64,000 bases of DNA from Klebsiella michiganensis (GTDB lineage: Bacteria > Pseudomonadota > Gammaproteobacteria > Enterobacterales > Enterobacteriaceae). Each line of letters begins with the position of its first letter. Positions within the stretch are counted from its first letter, which is position 1. Location of the stretch: assembly GCA_000963575.1 (NCBI GenBank), contig CP011077.1, positions 3,782,001 through 3,846,000 on the forward strand. Direction: 5' to 3'. The translations under genes were made by a program, and so were the position numbers. Positions 1 to 7,591 of the stretch are shown here, piece by piece. The notes under the pieces were generated by a model. It did no database searches, was not told the DNA's origin, and worked only from the letters and a program-made list of their open reading frames with translations.

Positions 1-517
1 AAACACCGACATCGTAAATAATCGCCACCTGCCGCCTTGTTTTCCCGGCAGCGATTAACCTCCCGGCCTGTGCCCATTGCGTTGCCGACAGTTTAGGCCG
101 CCTCCCCCCGATTCGCCCTTCCGCTCTGGCCGCAGCCAGTCCTGCCCGGGTTCTTTCGACGATAAGCTCGCGTTCCATCTCAGCTAACGCGCCCATAACG
201 TGAAAGAAAAACCGCCCCATTGGCGTGGAGGTATCAATGCTGTCCGTCAGGCTGCGGAAGTTAATCCCGCGCGCGCGCAGTTCCTCAATCAATGAGACAA
301 GATGGCGCATACTGCGCCCCAGCCTGTCGAGCTTCCAGACGACCAACGTATCTCCTTCACTTAGCGTTCTGAGCACTTTTTTTAACCCCGGCCTGTCCGC
401 CGTTTTGCCGCTGATTTTATCCTCAAAAATCAGCTCACATCCTGCGCATTCCAGCGCATTTTTCTGCAGCGCGGTGTTTTGGTCATTTGTTGACACCCTG
501 ACGTAGCCTACCAGCAT
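1..517 (-). CDS. Gin/Hin/Pin-family serine DNA invertase, 3' end beyond window
   Basis: Small serine recombinase that would invert the adjacent tail-fibre segment by binding two crossover sites, probably with Fis at an enhancer. The minus-strand frame opens at ATG 515-517 and stays open to base 1 (172 codons seen). The N-terminus MLVGYVRVSTNDQNTALQ holds the catalytic Ser in YVRVST. Further on are the arginine motif KLDRLGRSMRHL and the dimer-helix segment GRFFFHVMGALAEMERELI. The C-terminal helix-turn-helix (GRRPKLSATQWAQAGRLIAAGKTRRQVAIIY) is cut by the window edge. It lies 55 bp from crossover site 572-597, as gin and hin lie beside their segments. The family is certain; whether it is nearest to Gin, Cin or Pin is not. 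Confidence 0.93.
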   Translation of the reverse strand, partial: MLVGYVRVSTNDQNTALQKNALECAGCELIFEDKISGKTADRPGLKKVLRTLSEGDTLVVWKLDRLGRSMRHLVSLIEELRARGINFRSLTDSIDTSTPMGRFFFHVMGALAEMERELIVERTRAGLAAARAEGRIGGRRPKLSATQWAQAGRLIAAGKTRRQVAIIYDVGV

Positions 518-571
518 GACGTTTTGCCTTATAAAAGGCTGAGAGCATGCCACGGAGCGACAGGATGTGCA

Positions 572-597
572 TTTTCTTAAAGGTTGGTTTCCCAGGA
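572..597. other. Gin/Hin-type crossover site, invertase-proximal
   Basis: The 12-bp core at 579-590 reads AAAGGTTGGTTT, against the family core AAACC-NN-GGTTT. One half-site (GGTTT followed by CCCAGGA) is good and the other is degenerate. The central dinucleotide is TT, opposite to the AA of the site at 2367-2392, so the pair is in inverted orientation as inversion requires. Readable sequence ends just inside this site. The call rests on motif match plus position beside the invertase. Confidence 0.7.
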
Positions 598-2366
598 TCC
601 CTCTGCCTCCCCCGCCCCCCCGCCACTCCCCCTGGCCCCTCCCGCCCCCCCCAGTTGGGTGCTTGCAATGCCCCCCCGCAGCACTCCCTACCGCCCCACC
701 TATCCCCAGCCCCCCCCCCTCTCCCCCCCGCTCGTACCCCCCGCTCCACCCCGCCCCCCCATTCGCCGTCTCGCCTGATCCGACACCCACCGCCCCCGGA
801 TCGCCACTCCCCCCCCCCCTCAGCCCCCCCTCCCCCCCCCCCACCAGCACACAGTGCCCCAGCCGCCACGATGCTTCCCCACCCCAGTCAATCACCCAAC
901 GCCCACATCCCCCGTCCTCCCCATCTCCTCCACCCTTCCCTCGAGCACCGCCATACCCCCCGCCGATCCCCACCCCCCCTACCCCACCCCACCCGGCCCA
1001 GTCCCACCCCCTCCCCCCCCCCCCCCCCCCCCCCCACCGCGCCCCCCCCACGAACGGATGCACCCCCCCTTCCCCCATGAGCCTCTTGCTGACCCTCCCC
1101 CGCGATACCCCCCTCCCCAAATTAACGCTGCCCCCACACGCGCCCATCCCCCCCCACCATCCCCCCACCATGCCCGTCGCCATCGCCCCTCCCGCCACCT
1201 CACGCCATTGCCCCACCCGCTGAACGCAAACCCCCCTCCGCTCCTCCCCGACGCGCACCCCTTACCTCCCCCGCCCCCGCCCCCGACCCCCCTCCCCCCC
1301 CGGTCTCTCAGCCCCCCTACCACCCGCCGCGGTGCCCGTCCCATCACACTCCCACCCCCCCGGACGCCACTCCCCCACAGGCACCTCACACCCCCTATCA
1401 TCCCCCCCCCTGCTACTGCCTCCCTGTACCCCCCCCCCCCCCCCCCATGCCCCCCCCCTGCCCCTCAACCAAGCAACCCCCCCCCCCCTTCCTCCGTTGC
1501 CCCCACACCCCCCGCATCCCCCGCTTTGGCACACGGCCCCCCACTCAGCCCCCCTCCCCCTATCACCACCCCCCTACCCTGCCTGCCTGGCCGCCCCTCC
1601 CCCCAACCGCCCCCTACTGCCACGATCACCCCCCCCCCCCCTCCCGTCCCCTCCACCTCCCCACCACGGCGCTCCCCGCCCTCCCCCCCCGCGCCCCCCT
1701 CCTCTCTCCCCCCCCATCCCTACCACCCCCTTACTTTCCCCCCCCAGCCCCCGACGCACCCCCTCCCAGCCCTCCCGATGCCGACGCCCCACCCCCACCT
1801 CCCCCCCACGCTATTTCGGAATCGGCGGTGGCTTTCAACGTTAATTTTCTCAGTTTGGTACGCTCCAGATGGTCAACAACAGGCTCAGAAACAACCCCCC
1901 CTCCATCCCTTCCTGCCGCCCCCCCCATGCCCCCCCCCGCCCCCCCCCCCCACCCGCTCCCACTGCCCCCCCCTCCCCTCCCCTACCCCCCCTCCCCATC
2001 CCCCCCCGGTATCCCCGCCCTCGACCGAACCCTCGACTACATCCCCAGCACCCCTAATCTCCCCCTTCCCTGATCGACCCCCATCCCCAACCATCCTCCC
2101 GCCTGCCCCACTCTCTGCTCCTCGCCCCCCCCCACCCCCCCCTGAGCCCCCCCCCCAGCTGCCATCCCCCCCCCCTCCCTCTCCCATCCCCCCCACCCCG
2201 AATCCCCCCCCCCCCTCCACCCCGCCCTACACGCCCCCGCCACACCCCCGCCCGCCCCGGATACCTCCCCCGCTAGCCACTGCTCCCCCCCCCCATTCCA
2301 CCCACCCAACTCCCCCGCTCCCCACCCCCCACTGGCACTCCCCCCCCCCCCGGCCACGCCGACCCA
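598..2366. other. Poly-C low-complexity block replacing the invertible fibre segment (probable artefact)
   Basis: About 1.77 kb in which the plus strand is overwhelmingly C with scattered A and T and very little G, with runs of up to about 18 C. Composition changes abruptly at both ends, and both ends coincide with the invertase crossover sites. Open frames in it encode only Pro/His/Ser-rich (or Gly-rich antisense) peptides and are not genes. One normal island (1806-1895) matches a tail-fibre assembly protein. I read this as a consensus failure over a DNA segment present in both orientations, or as gap filling with uninformative reads. The true length and content of the segment are unknown. 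Confidence 0.85.
1806..1895 (-). pseudogene. Island of a tail-fibre assembly (Tfa) gene inside the poly-C block
   Basis: A 30-residue stretch of normal composition is embedded in poly-C. Its second half, KLTLKATADSEIAW, resembles the central part of phage tail-fibre assembly chaperones (the region that usually continues with RQDAVD or PLQDAVD). The reading direction is minus, as for the fibre gene. Both flanks dissolve into C-rich sequence, so neither end of the gene can be seen. It indicates that the hidden segment carries at least one fibre-plus-Tfa cassette, as in Mu, P1 and carotovoricin. The assignment is from recalled family resemblance over a short stretch. Confidence 0.5.
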
Positions 2367-2392
2367 TCCTCCCAAACCAAGGTTTGCGAGAG
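2367..2392. other. Gin/Hin-type crossover site inside the fibre gene
   Basis: The core AAACCAAGGTTT at 2374-2385 is a perfect AAACC-AA-GGTTT palindrome and is followed by GCGAGAG, matching the GAGA outer half-site of the hix/gix/cix/dix family. On the minus strand it encodes part of ANLGLG in the fibre, so an inversion would keep the frame and swap the fibre C-terminus. Sequence is normal on the fibre side and poly-C on the other side. Confidence 0.85.
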
Positions 2393-2723
2393 CCGAAGAA
2401 ACCGCGGCGGCACCATCGGCCTTAATATCCGCAAACGGATTCTGACGGCTGAGATATTGCTTCCCAAAGCCGGTGGTTAGCTTCGCGAGAAAAGCGGCGA
2501 TATCACCGTCGTCCAGCACGTCCTGCCCGCTTTTATCGCTGACAAACTGAGCCAGCGCGGCGGCAATAAAGGACGTCTGGCGCAGCGCTTTATTCACCTG
2601 AGCGCTGCTGGCCTTGCCCCCGGCAAAACCGCTTAACAGCGCGGGCAAATTTTCCCATTCATTTTGCGGCGTGACGTTGGCGTCAGGCCGGGTTGCAAAA
2701 GGTTTAAACTGATTTGTAGCCAT
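2367..2723 (-). CDS. Tail fibre, constant N-terminal part; variable part unreadable
   Basis: The ATG at 2721-2723 overlaps the stop of the upstream gene (TAATG). About 115 residues are readable, beginning MATNQFKPFATRPDANVTPQ and ending ALANLGLG at the crossover site. The N-terminus of a phage fibre attaches to the baseplate and the C-terminus binds the receptor, so this layout (constant attachment domain, recombination site, switchable tip) is that of the Mu S and carotovoricin fibres. Beyond 2367 the frame enters poly-C and the Gly-rich translation there is meaningless. An in-frame ATG 18 bp upstream (2739-2741) is less likely given the tight coupling. Confidence 0.8.
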
Positions 2724-3403
2724 TAGAGTTTCCTCTCCCATGCGCCGTCGTCAAAACCGGCGATATAGTGGTTGTTAATATCGAAACCAAAGAATTTGCC
2801 GCCCTGCGACGGCGCTTCCACAGAAGGTGTCTGAATGTCTCCCGCCCAGACGCCCGCCGCTTTCACCGTCAGGTAGCCCTGTTTGATGGCCGCGAGAAGC
2901 TCGAGAGAAACGTCCGCGATATCCGTCTCCGGCAGAACCCAGACAGAAATAGTCATGTCCTGGTTGTCGACGATTTGCATTCGCAGCCCCGCCCCTGCCG
3001 TGGCGGCGTCCAGAATCGCGGGCAGCGAGTCGTTCTGCCCGTCCCAGTTGTTCATCGCGATTTTTGCCTTGAGGATGATGCGGTAGGTTTCATCGCTCAG
3101 TGAGGTGTAGCCTGCATCGGGATCGTAAGGTCCCTGCCACACGCCCTGGTCATAGCCCAGTCCGTCGGTGTCCCAGCTAAAATAGACGCCGGCAATCGGC
3201 TGGCTAACGACGCGGCTTCGCCCAATCCACCGCCCCAGCGCATCAAGCTGGACTCCAACCGCAGTGTCGATATCAAACGCGTCGATCAGGCTTTCGGTGG
3301 TCATTGCGGTTTCAGTGAAAGGACGGGTGCTCAGATCAACATGGGCAAAAAACAGGGGCTTGCTAGCGTGGTAGCTGGTGATACGCCCGGTATATTTACT
3401 CAT
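2723..3403 (-). CDS. Baseplate/tail protein, DUF2612-like (226 aa)
   Basis: Lies between the baseplate J-like protein and the fibre, where contractile tails encode the protein linking wedge to fibre (position of P2 gpI). The sequence (LSTRPFTETAMTTESLIDAF, then VGVQLDALGRWIGRSR) resembles phage proteins annotated DUF2612. No enzymatic motif or membrane segment is visible. The start overlaps the J gene stop by 4 bp and the stop overlaps the fibre start, so translation is probably coupled. The role is inferred from position. Confidence 0.75.
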   Translation of the reverse strand: MSKYTGRITSYHASKPLFFAHVDLSTRPFTETAMTTESLIDAFDIDTAVGVQLDALGRWIGRSRVVSQPIAGVYFSWDTDGLGYDQGVWQGPYDPDAGYTSLSDETYRIILKAKIAMNNWDGQNDSLPAILDAATAGAGLRMQIVDNQDMTISVWVLPETDIADVSLELLAAIKQGYLTVKAAGVWAGDIQTPSVEAPSQGGKFFGFDINNHYIAGFDDGAWERKL

Positions 3404-4599
3404 GAGCCCACCGTGATATTGATGTTGTCCACGCTGCAGGAGGCGGCTTCGCTGTAGCCGATATTGACGTTTGCCGCCGCGACCGCAGAGGTGGATTTAC
3501 CGATCAGCAAGTCAGTGATGTCGTAATACCGCGCTTTCCCGCCGCTGACCACGCCGAGGTTGGCCGGTGAGTAAATGCGGCTCAGCAGCACGCTGTCGCC
3601 AATGCCCAGGCCGTTGATATAGTCGGCAATCGCCTGCTTCATCTGCTCGCCGATTTGCGACGTATAGCCTGTGAAAACTTTCAGCCCGATGTCGACGTAA
3701 ATGGATACATTGCCAGATCGTGAGAAAGCAATGCTGTGGGGATTGCCGTAGAGATCAGGCACCACAATGGACGTTGCGCCAAAGGTTGCCACGCCCTGCC
3801 CTTTTTTGCCCCTGATCGTCTGGGCAATTTCCGTCACATCCCCGCCGTCCACAATCGCAGCGATGGAATGCGGAGGCAGGCCATTGGCGTTGACGGCACC
3901 GGTATCATTTTCGTAGAGCTTATGCCGGGTTACTCCTGCAATGTTGGCAATAGCCCCCTCGACCGCCTCAAACGGCGTGAGCGCAGGTAAGGCAACGCTC
4001 TGCGATTGCCGGATGCGTAATTCGGCATCGGTTTCCGCCGCCACGCCCGGCGTGGCAGCCTGAGGGTTCGTGACCGCAGTCCAGCCACGGGTTGGCGTGC
4101 CCATGATGGTAATGGAGCCCGCGGGGGCCGCCATTACGCCGCTGCTGGCACAGGTGGCGGTGGCGATTACCGATCCATCGACACCAATCGATACCCCCTC
4201 AGGCAAAAACCACGTCACGCCGCTGTCATCTCTGACAGAACCGCGGGTTATGGTCGTGCCGGGGATGCCCGTCAGCAGTAGGTCGACCGTTGAGTACGTC
4301 GCGGCCCGCCGGACAATACCGTTGATCTTAACGTTGCTTGATAACGCCCGCCCCATCGCCGTCGCAGGCGAAAAGCTGTTGTAGGCGGCAATCGCCGCGT
4401 TGTTGGCGTCATGAATGGCCAGCGCCACCAGCGAGATGAGCTGCCCGTCTTTACTGTCCGGCTCCAGGTATGCATCGGTGCCGTAGATTTGCCTGAACGC
4501 ATCCATCAATGCCCCTAACAGGCTTTGATAATCAGGCGCGGTTATCCCCTGGGCCGTTACCGTTGCCGATAACCCCAGCGTTTCAGAATTGAGGGCCAT
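3400..4599 (-). CDS. Baseplate J-like (Mu gp47 family) wedge protein (399 aa)
   Basis: Wedge component of contractile-tail baseplates, homologous to P2 gpJ and Mu gp47. Visible family features are an N-terminal segment ending in a characteristic block (DGQLISLVALAIHDANNAAI), a central beta-rich region with RGSVRDDSGVTWFLPEGVSI, and a middle QAATPGVAAETDAELRIRQ segment typical of the family. The length is normal. The ATG directly follows the stop of the 4600-4950 gene. Composition is ordinary and the frame is intact, unlike the spike and hub genes just upstream. Confidence 0.88.
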   Translation of the reverse strand: MALNSETLGLSATVTAQGITAPDYQSLLGALMDAFRQIYGTDAYLEPDSKDGQLISLVALAIHDANNAAIAAYNSFSPATAMGRALSSNVKINGIVRRAATYSTVDLLLTGIPGTTITRGSVRDDSGVTWFLPEGVSIGVDGSVIATATCASSGVMAAPAGSITIMGTPTRGWTAVTNPQAATPGVAAETDAELRIRQSQSVALPALTPFEAVEGAIANIAGVTRHKLYENDTGAVNANGLPPHSIAAIVDGGDVTEIAQTIRGKKGQGVATFGATSIVVPDLYGNPHSIAFSRSGNVSIYVDIGLKVFTGYTSQIGEQMKQAIADYINGLGIGDSVLLSRIYSPANLGVVSGGKARYYDITDLLIGKSTSAVAAANVNIGYSEAASCSVDNINITVGS

Positions 4600-4950
4600 T
4601 TATGCCTCGCTGTTTAAAGTGGTGGGACCGTAAACGGTGTCGATGGTGGCGTTGAAGGTTACGGTGCGTTTTTCAGTGCGCGCGGCGCTGACCTCCAGCA
4701 CGGACTTAACGCCCATGGTCTGGCTGACGCGGTCAATCAGCATTAATACCCAGGTATCATCCTGCTGCTTGCCAAGAACGGACTGGCGGTAAGGTGTCCC
4801 GGTCCGGTTGTCCAGAAACCACTCGCCCTGCCACAGCTTGAGCCGGGTACTAACCGCCTGCGCGACGCACTCCGGCGAGTTTTCCAGGAAGGTGTTTTCT
4901 CCCTGGCCAAAGGTGTAATCCCCGTCGCCGCTTTCTCTGCGATATTTCAT
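4600..4950 (-). CDS. Small baseplate wedge protein, Mu gp46/gpW-like position (116 aa)
   Basis: A 116-residue acidic protein encoded between spike and J-like protein, the slot of gp25/gpW/gp46 wedge proteins in contractile tails. It begins MKYRRESGDGDYTFGQ and holds FLENSPECVAQAVSTRLKLW, resembling the 'phage baseplate, Mu gp46-like' group. The ATG at 4948-4950 overlaps the spike stop (ATGA). I assign it by order and general resemblance rather than a decisive motif. Confidence 0.7.
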   Translation of the reverse strand: MKYRRESGDGDYTFGQGENTFLENSPECVAQAVSTRLKLWQGEWFLDNRTGTPYRQSVLGKQQDDTWVLMLIDRVSQTMGVKSVLEVSAARTEKRTVTFNATIDTVYGPTTLNSEA

Positions 4951-5636
4951 ACCGGACCTCCCGTGTTCGCGCCGCCGGACTGTACGCCCGCCGTGTCGGT
5001 GCTTCGTCAGGCTTATCCCGCTGGCCGCGACATCTCCGCTCACGGTCACGTTGCCGTTGATATTCACCTCGCCGGTCAGATCACCCCTGCCCGCCGCCGT
5101 CGCCGCGCCTCCCCCGCGCCGCGCCGCGCGCTGCCCTGCCGTGCCTGCCTCCACCCCCCTCAACCCCCCCCCCGCCCTCCCCGCCCCGCCGCCCACCCGC
5201 CGCGCCGCTCCCCCCGCTCCTTTTCCCCCCCCCCCCCCGGCCGGGCAGCACGAAGGCATCCGACAACGAGTGCTGGCGGGCATCGACCGGCTCCTGAATA
5301 CCTCCGCTTTGCCACCAAAAATCGATGGCGCGATCGGCAAAAATGACCAGGCATTCGTCTCCCTTTTTAAGCGGGAAGGTCAGCGAACAGCCGCCACCGT
5401 GAGGGAAAACAACCGGCACATCCACCAGCAGCGGGTAATTGACCGGAGACACAGATCCGTCGCTGGCAAACTGCGTGCCTCTGATCGCTGGCGCCACTTC
5501 GCAGGTAACTGAAACGGGGTCGAAAAGACTGAATAATGCCGGGTAACGCGACCCGAAGATCGTTGCTTAATGCGGCCCGGCTGGCCGCAAGCGTATCGGC
5601 CAGCTCACCGCTGAGAGCCGAAGTCGTCAGAGCCAT
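4947..5636 (-). pseudogene. Baseplate spike/puncturing protein (gpV/Gp138-like), apparently broken
   Basis: N-terminal frame from ATG 5636: MALTTSALSGELADTLAASR through GIIQSF. The continuation (VAPAIRGTQFASDG, then PVVFPHGGGCSLTFPLKKGDECLVIFADRAIDFWW) is in another frame, explained by one extra T in a T4 run near 5524. After LSDAFVLPG the sequence becomes poly-C noise (about 5090-5245). The C-terminal end (NINGNVTVSGDVAASGIS, then a HRHGG metal-binding-like tip and a glycine-rich tail) returns to the original stop only if one extra G near 4985 is removed. The order OB-like domain, repeat, HxH tip is that of contractile-tail spikes. The lesions may be base-calling errors next to the artefact, or a real dead spike. 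Confidence 0.75.
5090..5245. other. Second poly-C patch inside the spike gene (probable artefact)
   Basis: About 150 bp of plus-strand C-rich sequence (for example runs near 5155-5170 and 5225-5240), with the same character as 598-2366 but no crossover site at its edges. It replaces the central part of the spike gene. The true sequence is not recoverable from this window. Confidence 0.75.
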
Positions 5637-5650
5637 GATTCCTCCAGGGA

Positions 5651-5673
5651 TAAAAAAACCCGCAAAGGCGGGT
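5651..5673 (-). terminator. Intrinsic terminator between hub and spike genes
   Basis: On the minus strand the stem ACCCGC/GCGGGT with a 4-nt loop is followed by seven T. It lies in the 44-bp gap before the spike start, inside what should be one tail operon. Confidence 0.75.
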
Positions 5674-5680
5674 CTGGCTT

Positions 5681-6684
5681 TTATTTATTAGAGGCGGAAT
5701 TTTTTTGCCACGCCTCCTCCACATCCTTAACGTACTGGCCTGCCGGGAAGCACATCATGGTCATATACCATTGATCCCCCCGGGTATCCCCGTTGTAGGT
5801 AATGCCATAAATATCGTACACGCCGTCCGGCGAGGGCCGGATATAGTCATCCTTAGCAAGTAACTCAGGCTTATAGAGCGTGTTTTGATCTAACTTCACC
5901 TGGCCGTGGAGCAGAAGGGTCGGGTTAATCAGACATTTCAGGGTTACACCCGCATTGGTTGACGTTTGCGGCCGCCCAATCAGGCCGCTCTCTGGCTGTT
6001 AAGACTCACCGGCGGGTGTGCTTTTTCAGCCGCGCTGTAATAGTCGAGCCTGTCATTCGACAGCTTCCAGGTGGCCTTGCACAGCTTACCGATTTGATCG
6101 AGATAGCTGCTGACCTTGCCGTGGAAGGTATACCCTCTGGGAAACTTCGTTTCGGGAAAAGGCGGCAGCCTTCCGGGCATAATTCCAAAAGGTTTCAGCG
6201 CTCCTGCCGCGAGCTGATACATGTCGTGTACCGTGTAGCCTTTAGCAAGCGTGGCGCTAAGTACTGCGGACATCAGCGCCTCATGGCCATCAATGGCCTG
6301 AATTAAAATCCAGTCATCAGGGGTATCCTCGCGCCCCGTCATCCAGATGCGAATGTCACCGCTGAAGATCACCCCAAAGTTCATGCCGTCTCGCGGCCCC
6401 CATTCGACCGGTTCGACAACCCTGATTTTTCCCACTTCACTGTTGCTTACCACCGGCTCTAATCCGTTGTAGCCCGCGATCAGCCGGATTTTGCTGTACT
6501 CCTTTTGGGCAATACGATTCACGTTGTCTGGCGCAAGGTTGTAGATTTTTACCTCGGCCGTTTTGGGTGAACTGCCGGCATGCCAGTCGATTTTAAACGT
6601 CACCTTAAAGCCAGAGAGCGCAATACCACTGCCGTCTTCCTTCAGAAGCTGAAGCTCAAAGTGGCGGGACCAGTTATCACTCAT
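5681..6684 (-). pseudogene. Baseplate hub protein (gpD/gp27-like), frameshifted
   Basis: Starts MSDNWSRHFELQLLKEDGSG, with the beta-rich opening FKVTFKIDW ... AEVKIYNLAPDNVNRIAQ typical of the hub that holds the spike and caps the tube. The first frame stops at 5980 after PVSLNSQRAA. The +1 frame continues without gap as SGLIGRPQTSTNAGVTLKC, then GQVKLDQNTLYKPELLAKDD, to the stop at 5681. Removing an extra GA from GAGAG at 5988-5992 restores one protein of about 333 residues. The fragment 5681-5899 is therefore its C-terminus, not a separate gene. Sequencing error and genuine loss of function are both possible; the lesion is a dinucleotide repeat. Confidence 0.8.
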
Positions 6685-6694
6685 CTCACCCTCC

Positions 6695-7003
6695 TTAATC
6701 TGCCGTCACGAAGTAGAGATGGCTGCCGCGCCCGAGATCGGTTTTGCTCGGATAATCCTGAGCCTCATTGTCACAGCCGATCCATAGTCCTCCGCCAAAT
6801 CCAAGCCAGACATAAGGCGCCAATAAATTGGCCCCGGCCACCAGCGGGATCCCGTTCACAATGGGCTGGTTGTCCGCATCGAGAATATCCAGGATCCAGC
6901 CAGCGGCATCCCGATATAGCAGCCGCATGCGCAGGGTCAGCCCGGCAAGTTGGATCGTAAATACCTGGTTATCCGCGCTGAGGGGAATTTCTGCAATTGA
7001 CAT
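6695..7003 (-). CDS. Small baseplate plug-like protein (102 aa)
   Basis: Begins MSIAEIPLSADNQVFTIQL, followed by TLRMRLLYRDAAGWILDILD and NPIV-type NQPIVNGIPLVAGANLLAPY. This matches the short phage proteins annotated as baseplate plug (DUF6983-like), found just upstream of the hub gene. A good ribosome binding site (GAGGAGAG) precedes the ATG. No signal or membrane segment. The role is by family resemblance and gene order. Confidence 0.7.
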   Translation of the reverse strand: MSIAEIPLSADNQVFTIQLAGLTLRMRLLYRDAAGWILDILDADNQPIVNGIPLVAGANLLAPYVWLGFGGGLWIGCDNEAQDYPSKTDLGRGSHLYFVTAD

Positions 7004-7012
7004 GGTCTCTCC

Positions 7013-7591
7013 TCATTTTTTTTCAGGCTGAAGTGGCGTAATTTTGCTCGCCCCCATGGGGGTGGTAACCACTTTTTCGCCCTTATCGCCGACCGAAGTC
7101 GTCGTTACCCCTTCATCCATCGCCGTTTTAGGTGCTGCAGGGCGTGCTTCCGTGGCCGTCATTAATGCTTCTGCCAGCACCAGCTTGCAGCCAAGGATGT
7201 TTTCCGATTTGGCGCCGGTCGTCACCGTCAACGTTTTGAGCAGCATATTGTCGTAGGAGCGGCGGCGGGTGATGACCCTAAAGGGTTCTGCTTTTTTCTG
7301 TAGATCAAGCAGTTGCTGGTAAATTTGTGCCGGACTGGGGCCCGCGTTTAGCCAGGAACCGAGCGCGGTCGTATCGGCAAAATCAACCAGTGAACCGCCG
7401 GCTTTAAAGAAGCAATCAATGATTAACTCGCCGGGCTCGACCCAGGCATGGTCGCTGATGTTCGGGCCAAACTCGACGGGATGTAAGGCAATTTTCAGCG
7501 TGTCCGTATGGAGTTCGCTGACCACTACATCCGGCACCAGAAAACCTGAGAGGCTCGTGCGCGGCTGAAAGTAAGCACCAAAAATATCCAT
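7013..7591 (-). CDS. Baseplate/distal tail protein (192 aa)
   Basis: Encoded directly after the tape measure (ATG overlaps its stop, TAATG), where tails encode the distal tube or baseplate initiator that ties the tube to the hub. Features are a beta-rich N-terminus (SELHTDTLKIALHPVEFGPN), the central segment FRVITRRRSYDNMLLKTLTV common in such phage proteins, and a low-complexity C-terminus rich in Ala, Thr, Lys and Pro from about residue 145. No catalytic motif. Function is inferred from position; the RRSYDN block supports a phage baseplate family. Confidence 0.7.
   Translation of the reverse strand: MDIFGAYFQPRTSLSGFLVPDVVVSELHTDTLKIALHPVEFGPNISDHAWVEPGELIIDCFFKAGGSLVDFADTTALGSWLNAGPSPAQIYQQLLDLQKKAEPFRVITRRRSYDNMLLKTLTVTTGAKSENILGCKLVLAEALMTATEARPAAPKTAMDEGVTTTSVGDKGEKVVTTPMGASKITPLQPEKK

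Noticed and set aside
598..2366. A genuinely C-rich natural repeat or structural DNA element
   Set aside because: Abrupt edges at crossover sites, irregular non-periodic content and an embedded normal coding island fit a consensus artefact better.
547..2425. Long proline/histidine-rich open frames on the plus strand (up to 523 codons) and glycine-rich ones on the minus strand
   Set aside because: They are products of the poly-C tract; no domain, no sensible start and no codon pattern. All frames are open because stop codons are rare in C-rich sequence.
5681..5899. Separate small gene (72 aa) after the hub gene
   Set aside because: Its sequence continues the hub protein in another frame once an extra GA near 5990 is removed.
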